The position numbers and the translations under genes are program-made. Below the pieces are notes generated by a model. That model was not told the origin of the DNA. It saw only the letters and a list, made by a program, of their open reading frames with translations, and ran no database searches. This document shows, one piece after another, positions 21,300 to 33,000 of a DNA stretch of 64,000 bases (its first letter is position 1; every line of letters begins with the position of its first letter). The stretch covers positions 37,841,338 through 37,905,337 of the forward strand of contig NC_091134.1 in NCBI RefSeq assembly GCF_041381155.1, read 5' to 3'. The DNA comes from Argopecten irradians. Lineage: Eukaryota; Mollusca; Bivalvia; Pectinida; Pectinidae.

Positions 21300-24200
21300 G
21301 CAAAGAAAAGAATTACAATTGAAAATTAATCGTATTGAATTTATTCGTTTCAAAACATGCATGTTCATTCTAGTGGAAAATTCAAAATCCAACGTCAAGT
21401 AATTAAACAGATTAGCATCTCTTTCAATGAATTTATATTTATATTACACATTCAATTATTATTAATACATATTTAGTTAATACCGATGATTTTATATAAT
21501 CCCGTTATTGTTATCAAAAATGTTTGTCAAAATTCAAAATGCATTTCTTGATAAACATTTAAAATGTGATACTGCAAACACCCATATATTTGGTTGCTCA
21601 AGCGTGAAAGTTGTAGAAAAAGCAGGATTCGATTACGTTTTATGTTGCATGACGTCCTCGTATACTACTCCTTAATTCGCACCAATAAGCATCTTTGTAT
21701 ATCGGAGCCGTCGTAATCAAATCCTTACATAAGAAAGAGTTTTTCACATTTTTACAGTTAATATGCTGTAATGTCATTTAGTCCATGGATATAATCCTAC
21801 CAGCACCCCACGCCAACCCCAATCCCCACCTCCCAATACTCAAAGCAAATAAATAACGGAATCCAATGAGATACATCGATCTTCAATTAATCTATTTCAT
21901 TCTTAAATAAAAATAAAATCGTATGGAACGAAAATGTGTAATAATTTAAAATAAAAAAAATCGGGAATTGTGCATACAAGCTAGTGGCACCATTTCTTTT
22001 GATAATGACAGCAGGCATACAGTGTATGCGCCAAAATGTCTAGTCCTAACACCAGAACAAAACTAAACTCGTGCTAAAGGAGATGGAATACATTATTTTA
22101 TTACAGAAGAAGTAATTGTAAGTTCTACATAAGTAATGAACATTATAAACTAGTTCTTGAAGAAATCAACAATTAAGTATAAGTCAAAGTTAGTGGCGCC
22201 ATAAAGAACATGGAGTACGGGTGGATAGGGCTCCTAGGCGTGACAATGGGAATCAATCGGGGGATCGTAAAATATAAATGTAGCTGATTTCTCATGTAAA
22301 GAATAACGTGTCTGTTTCTTTAAACTTCATAATTGACGCTGCAATATATCACAATAAGTGTATAAGTTAAAACACGGAATGTAGTCCCGTGTTTGAGTAG
22401 CTTTTTAGATAAATCTCATGTGACACGTAATTTGTGAGAAATTTCAAAGATAAGAGTTGATGAATTACTGTATTTGTTCTCTACTTCAAATACTGACTCT
22501 TAGTCTCAAACGCTTGAAATAAGATTACACTCTGTAGGATTTTTTCCTATAAATTAATTGATTTGGGGCGTGTATGTAATACATGATTGTTAAATAAACA
22601 CATATGATGTTGTTCGTAATTACCTGTTATCAACTCCTGAAATTATACGTTTCTTTTTTAAATTGATGAAATTAATGTGGTGTTATTCTTTCGCATATGT
22701 AGAAATTTCAAATGAATGTATTATATTTTTATCTCTGTCTTTGTAAAGCTTAATTCAAATCCTATCTCAAACGGCGTGTCTGGTTGTGTTTATTTTGGCG
22801 TGATATCATGGATTACGAAGCAGGGCCGATAACTATACATGTCCTTAACATGTCCGCCCTCCATACAATTTAACATTTTGGTTTTATAAATCTGTTTATC
22901 TTTTTATAATTTTTCTTAATATTTTAAATTCATAAATTATAGTTTAGAATTGCCAGTTGTCAGTTCTCAGGTTCTGACTGTAGATTTTCCGGATACTGCG
23001 TCCTTCCTCGAATTCGAAACTTATATAACATAACATATGCCCTTAATCAAATGACCATATGGCTGTTGATTAAAATACCATGCCAATCTTAATTCGGTAA
23101 TTAATTAGATACAATTAAATTAGTAGAATTAAACAAACATATGTCAATAAAAAAAACTAAAATTTGGCTCTCAGTGTGAATACGACAAAATGCAAATTTC
23201 ACAGGTATATCTGTGGCTGAAAAGTCAAAATCCTATTCAAATTTACCTTGGATTTAAAAGGGGTTTTTTTTTTCAACAAAGCATTAAAAACTCACAGAAA
23301 TCATAGTGACTGAGTTATGATATAATGTAAATTTAAAGTGTGGATCTTTCAATCGAAAATTCAAGGCGGTATTTTTATGAAGGTTATCTTGTATTTTATG
23401 ATCTATGGGTGTAGTTCTTACGTTGATGTGAAAATCAAATGCTTAGTTTTTGTACAAAGTTAAAGATAACCCGTTACATTAGAGAGAAACAGAGATAAAG
23501 TGACGTGATGCTCAATACAAGTCCAGTTTTTAACAATATATATGGTAATCGATAATGGTTATTACGACTGTTTTAAACCCTACCCCAACTAAATTGCTAA
23601 TAGACATTAATGTATTTTACCTACAACCGCTGACATTGTTTTCTATAGATATAAAGGTCATTCTATAGCTTACATTGATCTACGTTTTAAGCAAAGTTAA
23701 GGTCATGTCGCTTATCCTCGAACGTAAATCAACAACAAATTTTATGTCTTTTTAGTTTGTTATACTACAGCAATCAGATAATTAAACAAATTTAAACTTA
23801 CATGCCTCATTCAGATTTTTTGAACATTCTATTTTGTCATTTACAAATCGGCGTAAAAACAACATGTAATTCCCAAATCACCATAGAAATTAATCTGTTA
23901 GATAGCCAAACCGTAGCTGCAATTAATTTATTTTAGTCAAATCATCGTACAAATTTACTTTGTTTCATTAGTCTTATTTTGATCAAGACGTTTGTCAGGC
24001 ATTTTTGCCAACCAGGTTGTCAAATGGTAAAATCTGCATCAATTGATTTTATAATAAAACTATTTGTTATAATTATAATCATACATGTATTTAAAAGAAA
24101 TATAAAAGAAATATTTATGCATTTCGAATAACACGTATTATAAACTGGTATAAGTTTTAAAGAATACTCAGGTAATAAATTTCGCTATTTTTATATATGG

Positions 24201-25240
24201 TCAGATCAATTTTAGATATACGTAGAACACAGCATGAATAATTTTCTATAAATTGTACATTTCGAAGATAATACTGAATTAATGTCTTGTTAATAGAATA
24301 AGTATTAAATAATTAGTATATTGACTGTACTAAATTCAGTAAAGTACGTTTTGACAAAAACAAGTCAAAATTCTCTTATCTTCTTTAAAAAAAAACGTCG
24401 TAAGTATAGTTCAACGATGAACTTCAAGTTGAAGAACTGTTTAAAAATAAATAAGATTTAAGTTAAAAATTATCTTAATGTGAATTTTTTTTAATTGCTA
24501 TGATAATTGATTCAAACATTATCGAATCATAACTGCCAATAAAGGTGTAAAGTAAAGGAAAATAAATTTAAGATTATATTTTCTTTTCAAAATGTCAGAA
24601 CATGAAGTATACCTCGAATAAATATTTTACCTGAGATTTCCTCCTCTGGTCTACCGTTTGGGGATAAAATGTCTCTGGTTTCTCCCTAACAGTCCAGTAC
24701 AAATACTTCTGTCCAAATGCCAGCCTTACGGAGTGTTTACATTTATATAAACTGATATGAAATGTACAGTCGAGGTTTCCGATATCGCGCTATCATTTCT
24801 TTGCTTAGCCAGCTACGCGTTTAACACAATCTAACTTTGAATTTCACTTTGAAATGTGAGAAATTTAAGTTCTATTGAATGTACTGAACGACGTTGTTTT
24901 TAATTTGGAGAGTAAATATTTTAAATCACAACTACAAAATGGACAGATTTGTTGACATGTTTTCGTTTGTTAAGCCAATTTTATACATACGACTGCCAAA
25001 ATACACTAGAAGCTTGGTGTGTAGATGTGTATGTGTACAGACGGCAGTAGTTAGATGCATGTTCAAGGTATACTTTACATTAAATAAAATCGTATTCACT
25101 TAAAAAGATTACTTCACGTTCTGTATATCTGATACCCATATTTGTTTATTGGTGAAGTTTCATTATGAGAAATGAGTTTCAAAACCAAATGAAAATATTT
25201 GTCATCGTCGTCAGAGATTTAAATCTCTGTCATCGTTGTC
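21300..25240. other. Non-coding, probably 5' intron and promoter of the - strand gene
   Basis: About 4 kb of AT-rich sequence without a supportable exon or repeat array. If the splice sites at 21298 and 24630 are real, most of it is the first intron of the gene encoding the 365-aa protein, and the promoter lies near 24.7 kb. Confidence 0.4.
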
Positions 25241-25264
25241 GTCGTCGTTGTCACATTACCATGC

Positions 25265-25505
25265 AACAACACCACAGCATCATCATCATCATCACCATCA
25301 TCACATCACCACGAACAACTACTACACCACCACCGCAACCGCCATCACCATCACCATTACCATCATCATTATCATAATCATCATCATCATCATTATCACC
25401 ATCATTACCACCACCAACACCATCAACATCATCAATATTATCATCATCGTTCATCATCATCATAATCATCATTATCATCATCATCATATATCATCATCAG
25501 CAACA
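25265..25505 (+). repeat. (ATC)n / (ATT) microsatellite
   Basis: About 240 bp of ATC/CAT trinucleotide repeat with interruptions (ACCACC, ATTATC, AATC). It is open in several frames on both strands, encoding poly-His, poly-Ile or poly-Asp; these are composition artefacts. Confidence 0.95.
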
Positions 25506-28135
25506 TCGTCATCTTGTGTTTGTTAATCATCAATTTCACCATTCCCAGTTAATAATCAAAACAGTTACTTACCACTAAGTGTTCAATCTGTCTTATTATT
25601 GCTCAAGTAACATCTGTGCAGTTTTATGCCGTGCATAAATGATTATCGCAGATAACTTTTAAAAATGACGTCATGGTGAAATCCAAGTTAGCCGTGCCCC
25701 TTTAGTCCGGAAACAGGACAGTACCCCCTCACAGTAGTGGGACAATACTTGTGTTGTGTATTTCCATCCTAGGGTACATAGATTCTGACTGCTGAACGTG
25801 CGACCATCAGACCATGTCTAGTTCGATCGGTGGCTTACTAATCACTCAAACTAGCTCATTCATTTTTAAACAAAAATAGTCCTCTAAATTAGTTCGAGTT
25901 CACACAATATACGTGTATTAATAAAACATGAGCTTTCTTTGATTCTACGTCGTCATAAAGCGCTAATTTTGGACTAAAGAATTTTATAAAATTAAAAGAA
26001 AAGATTCTTATTAGTAATGCTTTCTGTGTAGTCAACCTAAATGTTAGTTTACTAGAATTCTATATAAGGTAAGAAAATAAGGAAAGGGAAGAAAATAGTT
26101 AGAAAGACAGTTTACTATTAGGGATGGGATCGAGTCCATGAATATTGAACCTATTTTCCTAACTTTAGTTATTTGAGACACATTGGATATACTGTTACAG
26201 TACAACAAGATGAGTGTTGGAGGATTTGTAACTACCATCGACAAAGAAAGCGATTTTACTATATCTAAGCAAATGCACATTCATGGTGACAGTCCATACT
26301 AATGTAAGGTTTCCGTAGAAAAACATCTTCATCTTCAAATAGATATACTGCAGGCTTGACAGGTTTTACTTCAAATTACTATGTACATGTAGCTTCTGCT
26401 TACTCCAAACGCATCGTGATTTGTTTTAGAAGTAAAAAGTTCGTAGCATGTATATGAAGCATTTTCAGGTGAGCGTTTGTTTGTAATTTTAATGACACCG
26501 AAGATAGCACACATCAAAACGTTTATACTGACGTTATCTCTCTAATCAATATCCGTTCATTGTCACGTACCATTGCACATGCGTGACTTTGGATATTTAA
26601 AAGTTTTTCGCTTCATCATTGAATTAACCAAAGTGATGAGATCAATAGGACAATGAACGGTATGTCGGTATTCTATATTCTAACGTAAACCTTAGTTATA
26701 TATTACATGTGTACTAATTAAGAATTAATTGTCAGTGGGTTTTTCTCGCTTTAACAAAAATACTCTGAAATCAATATCGTGTTTACGTGAGCGCTAATTG
26801 AAAATCAGTTATGTATTTTGAATAAAATAGGTACAGGCGAGTGTCTTCCTGTACATTCAAGTCTAATTCATGTCAACTTCATTTGGGGAAGAAACAGGTT
26901 GATTTTATGTGAAATTTACATCATGTTTTCTTAATCTGAAATTGACCTCGTTTTAGATGTGAGTTCCAGTTTAATTCGGATCAAGATATTTTCTGGTCTA
27001 ATTTATATGAAATTTAGGAGGTTTTTTTTTATTTATCTAATTTCACAGTATAATCAGTGTTTTCATGACGTGTACGATTAAGGAGGAGGCTAAATGACGG
27101 AGTTTCCGAAGAAAAACCACCGATCCACCGTATAATGAATCGATAAGAACAACGGTTTCTCTTTTCGTATAGTTACTGCGACAAGGCGAGATCGCGATAA
27201 TGTGACTGTGACAAAGCAACATTTGTCATTATTTTTTTGGTTAAAATTCAAATTGCGCTCTTGCGAAACTTGCGATATATGACATCGCTTATGATATTAG
27301 GAAAAAAGATAGCAATGACTTTAAAACATAGTTTTACCTTCAGTGATATTGAGGATGTTTTGGTTTCAAATAACAAAAACATTTTATCGACCTTGCCGAT
27401 CGAATACTAAGTACACTGCAAGTCCGGTCTGGGACATGAAATCAATCATTTTTCCCTATTGTTCGATATCAGACAACAAACGCAATTTGTACCTACATGA
27501 TAATTATTGAAACCAGTACGAATAGTCTAAAACTAATTTTCTATTTTTGGACATCGATATACTTTCATCCAAACCTACCGTCCCTACTTGACCTTAGTTG
27601 ATTTTAACATATTTTATTGTAGCTTTTCATATGAGATTGGCCACATTTTTTATCTTGATATATACTCATGTATATGTATACACATTTTCTTTTCATTAGT
27701 CGCGGCTACTTTTCGCAAATTTCGCTTCAAAACATAAAATTAGTTTTCAAATGTTAAATTTTGAACAAAAAGATACCTTTAGACATAAGTAAGAGGCTGT
27801 CTATTTGTTTTGATTGTGAAATCTGCAGATATGGGGCTTTTTCCCGTTATCATGGTTTTCGTGGCAAATGTCGACTACCAACGTTAATGAAGACTATGGG
27901 AAAGTTTCACGATCGCTATTTCGATCTCATCGGTGATCTCGTTACAGCAATTACCCGAACTAAGTTGCAGAAAAAAGCCAAACGACACGTGCAGACATCC
28001 CCCACCCAGGGACACCTAGTTATGGTCTCTCGCATTGTCGCATGGGCGTCCCGTCACTGCGACAATGCGACATGGCCGAAATCATTCACCATACGGCTTG
28101 TTTATATCAATTTGTAATCGCACATAAAAATAAAA

Positions 28136-28350
28136 CATTTCTTGTCCACTTTTACACCTTAAAAGTACACCGTTTATTTAACTCGAATACAATGGAGCTA
28201 AAAATAAAATAAAAAATGTTAACCACTAAAAAATAAAACTAAATCAATCATTTCTTGTCCACTTTAATTGTACGCCGTTTATTTTACTGGGTTACAATGA
28301 CGATAAAAATAAATTGTTGGAAAGCAAATGAAAATGTTAACCACTAATTG
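28136..28350 (+). repeat. Diverged ~110-bp direct duplication
   Basis: Two adjacent copies share CATTTCTTGTCCACTTT, then GTAC(A/G)CCGTTTATTT, then ATGTTAACCACTAA. Divergence and small indels show that this is older than the 47-bp duplication in TSG101. Confidence 0.8.
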
Positions 28351-28894
28351 CATACAATTACTTAACACCTACAAAACCCAAACATGTCCAACAAATAATT
28401 GTATCAACTTAACGGATTAAACAAGCAGTGACTCTGACCGGTGAAATGGATACTTTTATCAATGACCATACACCAATACCTCTCCTATCAGGGAATACAG
28501 AGCTCAGAGGGGGTTATCTCAACAGTTGATAACTTTACCAATGTGCCAAAGTTTTCACTTTTGGGTACTAAAGATGTCAGAATGAGCTCCCCGGGGGTAT
28601 CCGTGTTTATATTAATTACTGTTGTTCTGTGTGAGTTGTAATTAATGATGCCTGGTCATAGTAGAAAACTTTGGTCCGTTATGATATTGTCCGAAAATCT
28701 TCAAAAGTCGGATAGTCTCTGTAGTAGCGGAAACCAGATGATTGATCTTAAAAGTGTACGAATGGAAAAGTGTGTCAATATTTCGCGTAAAAAATCCTTT
28801 ATAACACACTCTTTAATGGAAACGGCAGTTATTGCAGCGATAATTAACCGATCAAGCGAGATAATTGCATAATACAACTGTACAACATAGCCAC

Positions 28895-29010
28895 TAAAGT
28901 TCATGAGATGGAGCAAAACCGGAGTACTGGGAGAAAAAAATCCACAGCCAGCTCCGGGCACCTATCCAACTCGCTACCCGAATATGTAGGCTCGATCTCT
29001 GGCTGGTGAT
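28895..29010 (-). mobile_element. tRNA-derived SINE fragment
   Basis: Read on the - strand, a B-box-like AGATCGAGCCT (about 28998-28988) is followed by TTTTTTTCTCCCAGTACTCC (28940-28921). That core matches SINE copies at 39.4 kb and 61.2 kb. It resembles the conserved central domain of animal MetaSINE-type elements; that family name is from memory and tentative. Confidence 0.6.
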
Positions 29011-29939
29011 GATCACAGACACACGCATTTCGTTTTACAAAAACGTATGGTAGAGGCACAATGTATATATATATATATATATATATGCATGTATATATAC
29101 TGATCTGTTTGAAACTCCGGTAAAGATTGATAGTGTGTTGGGAAAGATTCGTTAAAATACTCAGTGTAATACTTGGTATTAAAAGTTTATTTCGTATAGA
29201 TTTTCGGATATAGGAGTTCGTGCCATTGTTAAAAATCAAAAGATATGTTGATAGTTATCAAAAATACCAATTTGAGAGGAATTATATTCAGAGCAATATT
29301 AATTATTCCTAAATATAACTCTGAAAAGCGAGTACTTAAAAAGATAATTATAAATAATATTTCGTCATGATTAATTACACTCATTCAATTTCCATGGCGA
29401 CGTTTTCTTATCAGTTTGATACGTGTAGTCAGAGATTATATACGATTTAGCAGATCTATATGCATATTGTAGATAGTACATCTACCTAATAATCGACCTA
29501 CTTCATCATATTGAAGATCATGTTGATATTGTTGAAGGTATATTAGTAGTATATTATTTATGTCTCTACATTTGGTAATTAAATATAGGTTGTGGAATGA
29601 AAAACAATGGAATAAAAACAAATCACGGGCTTCATAAAACCAAAAACATGATTTTTTAACGGGATAATTTTGAAGTCTGCACGAGTTATGCCCTTCCACT
29701 ATTACATCGATGGATTTTCACGAGTTATGCCCCTTCCTCTATCGACTGAAAAATAAAATGTCGTGACAAACTTTTTTTTAATAACTAAAATATGACAACT
29801 CAACCTTAGATTATCTGACTTTTTGTCTGAAATCCGGAAATTATCCAGGGGTTGCGATTATTATCAATCAATCTGTATCTGTTTCCCCATTCGTATATCG
29901 TTTCGTTTGTTAATATAATTCGTTCCGTTTAAAAATACG

Positions 29940-29999
29940 TTCCGGAATATACATATTACATGGAAAGGTGCTTGTGGAGAAATCACGAATATTCCAGAA
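29940..29999 (+). promoter_or_regulatory. Heat-shock elements upstream of CCT2
   Basis: CGAATATTCCAGAAG is a perfect three-pentamer heat-shock element: GAA at 29987-29989, TTC at 29992-29994, GAA at 29997-29999, each separated by 2 bp. A second, two-unit site TTCCGGAA lies at 29940-29947. The triple site ends 42 bp before the CCT2 start codon. Cytosolic chaperonin genes are known HSF targets in mammals, so position and type fit regulation by HSF. The transcription start is not defined by sequence alone. Confidence 0.7.
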
Positions 30000-30040
30000 G
30001 TCGTATGCTGTAGTTTCTGAGGTTTGAACACTAAAACAAG

Positions 30041-33000
30041 ATGGTAAGTAATCAAAACATGACAGGAACTCGTAACTGTATGAATTAAGAGTGAGACAGA
30101 GTTCACGAATGACGATACATAACTAAAATGTTGAGTTTCTTGACCACGCGGATCCAGCATGGAGACCATGTGCTAAACCGGCCCCTGCATAAACATGGTG
30201 TTGACAAGCATAAACTTGAAGCGATACAATCGGGAAAATGAACATTTATTCGAATTACTATGTGTTTAAATCATATTAAAATGAAATTTTAAAGTATTTC
30301 TGTTGATATAATTGCTATGTAGAGGTAGTTTTAGCCATTCACAAAAAAAATCGAAATAAAGCGGAGGGAGGGGGAGGGGGGTGAAAAAAGAACTGTCTAG
30401 AATAATCTTATTATTTCTTTTTTATTTTACGAATGTTCTGTCTTATTGCGAATGCATGAATTCAGTCAGTTATTATTATCTCATTTATCCACATTTGATT
30501 AACTATTGACTTCAACGATGATCATGAGCATTTGAAATATTTGTTTGTATTGTTTTCTAGGTGTCACTGAATCCAGTTCAGATTTTCAAAGCCGGTGCGG
30601 AGGAAGAAAAGGCAGAAACAGCCAGATTTGTAAGCCATTGAGTTTGAAGTTAACACTCAAGTTTAAAGTTAATGAGTAATATATATTCTCTGAATAGCGA
30701 CGAGCAGATCTATATCAAGGTCTGCAATATTGACAAACACAAATTCAACCCTAACTGCTGTTGATACAGAAATGTGACCTTTTTTTTTGAATGAAGTTCA
30801 GCAGAAACATATACAGGTCACCTACTGACACTGGTATAGACATAAATAACGAAAATCTGTGCAAACTCATTACAGAGGTAAGTAGTATGAAGTTTTCACA
30901 TTACCTACTGATGGGAGATTTCAATTACCCGGCTATAGACTGGATCAACTGGAATACAAAAGGGGATAACACAAATTCTAGAGAATACAAGTTTATAGAA
31001 TGCCTCCAAGAAAACAACCTTTGGCAGCACATCAACAAGCCTACTAGATGGAGAGGAGCAGACAATCCGAACGTACTAGATTTGGTAATCACAAATGAAG
31101 AGCACATGATTAGAGACCTCGAAATCCAAAGTCCCCTGGGGAAAAGTGACCACAGCTTTATTGTCTTTGACTTTCAATGCTACACTAAGACATATGGGTA
31201 TATAAAACATCGAAAAGCTTATGAAAAAGCAGATTTTCTGAAAATTAACCAAGAAATTGAGGAAATTAATTGGGAAGATGAACTACCAGAATCTGAAGAT
31301 ATTGAACATAACTGGAAAAGATTTGTGTCAAAAATAAAGGAGCTCGAAGACAGATATATACCTGTAAAGAAAGTACATCTAGGTAACCCCAGGAAACCCA
31401 AATTCCCACTAAATAAAACAATCATACAGAAAATAAAAATAAAAACTTCCCTTAACAGAAAATTTATCCGAACGAAAGATGAGAATGTAAGGAAAGAGTA
31501 CAATAGAGTGAGAAACCAAGTTGTTAAGGCAACACGTAAAGCTAGGAAAAACTTTGAAATGAACATTTCAAAAAACACTAAATCTAATCCTAAAGCAATC
31601 TGGCAGTATGTCAACTCAAAAAGTAAGACCAAGGCTGGGATTGGAGATCTATGCAAAGATCCTGCGGATCCAAAATCAGAAAAAACAAACAACAACACGG
31701 AAAAGGCTAATATTTTACAGGAGTACTTCAGTAGTGTGTTTACATTAGAACCAGAAGAGGAAATACCATGTATTGAACCAAGAAACATTCAAACACCACT
31801 CAACAGTATAGAAATAAATGAAGTTGAAGTTGAAAAGTTGCTGAAAGGTTTAAATCCCGAAAAATCTCCGGGTCCTGATGGTATACACCCTCGGCTAATC
31901 AAGGAAACAGCTGACACTGTAAAGATCCCAATTACATGATTGTTCAGGCAATCATTAAAAAAAGGAAAGCTCCCAAAAGCATGGCGTACGGCAAACATCA
32001 GTGCTATACACAAGAAAGGAAGTGTCTCAATTGCAGGAAATTACAGACCTATAAGCCTCACTTCAATACTATGTAAAACCATGGAAAAGATCATTCGAAC
32101 ACATATTACCAAACACATGTCAGCCAATTCACTTTTCACAAACAAACAGTATGGATTTATGTCAGGACGATCAACAGCATTACAACTCCTTAATGTCCTA
32201 GAAGAATGGACAGAAGCCCTAGACAGAGCCCTGGATATAGAATGTATATACCTAGATTTCCGAAAGGCATTTGACACCGTCCCCCATCACCGTCTGATGA
32301 AAAAACTGGAAGCGTATGGAATCAATAAAGAAACCCTCACATGGTTGGAAGACTTCCTAGTAAACAGACAACAACGTGTTATTATCAACGGCGAAACATC
32401 CAAGTGGGGCAGAGTGACATCGGGAATACCTCAGGGTTCGGTGTTGGGGCCGCTGCTATTTGTCATCTATATAAATGATCTGCCTGAGATGATTAAGTCA
32501 ACTGTTTACTTATTTGCGGACGACACAAAACTATTCCAGATAATTAACTCACAAGAAAGCAAAAAGTCAATACAAGAAGATTTGCTGCAACTCACACATT
32601 GGAGTGAGACTTGGCTACTCAAATTCAACGAGGACAAGTGCAAGTCACTACACGTCGGGAAACACACTGGAGGGAACACTGGATATGTGCTTAATAATAC
32701 AACATTAGAAGAAGTGGAAGAAGAAAAGGACCTTGGGGTCATATTTGATAAAGAGCTTACATTTGACAAACACATTAGCGAAAAAGTACAAAAAGCAACT
32801 GCAATTTTCGGTATGATCAGAAGAACATTTAAGTTCCTATATTCTAAACTATTTATTCCACTTTACAAATCTTTGGTAAGAACCCATCTGGAATATGCAA
32901 GTGTTGTCTGGAGACCATATAAAATGAAACACATTGAACAGTTGGAAGGAGTACAAAGAAAGGCGACTAAACAACTACCGGGAATGGATAACCTATCTTA

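Larger units (their letters stand above)
25530..29930. other. Intergenic region between the - strand gene and CCT2
   Basis: No supportable gene. Small structures include inverted CCGTTCATTGTC (26553-26564) against GACAATGAACGG (26649-26660); a 12-bp perfect hairpin CGCATTGTCGCA / TGCGACAATGCG (28031-28042 and 28058-28069); a ~110-bp duplication at 28136-28350; a SINE at 28895-29010; and a short TA microsatellite at 29063-29086. Open frames up to 118 codons occur but have no recognisable domains. Confidence 0.5.

Noticed and set aside
25236-25526. Poly-His, poly-Ile and poly-Asp reading frames on both strands
   Set aside because: Translation of an ATC microsatellite.
27761-28117. 118-codon frame as a gene
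   Set aside because: No recognisable domain, no splice or promoter context, and it includes a 12-bp hairpin typical of repeats.
28441-28961. Short overlapping frames between 28.4 and 29.0 kb as genes
   Set aside because: Each is under 90 codons, mutually overlapping, and partly inside a SINE.
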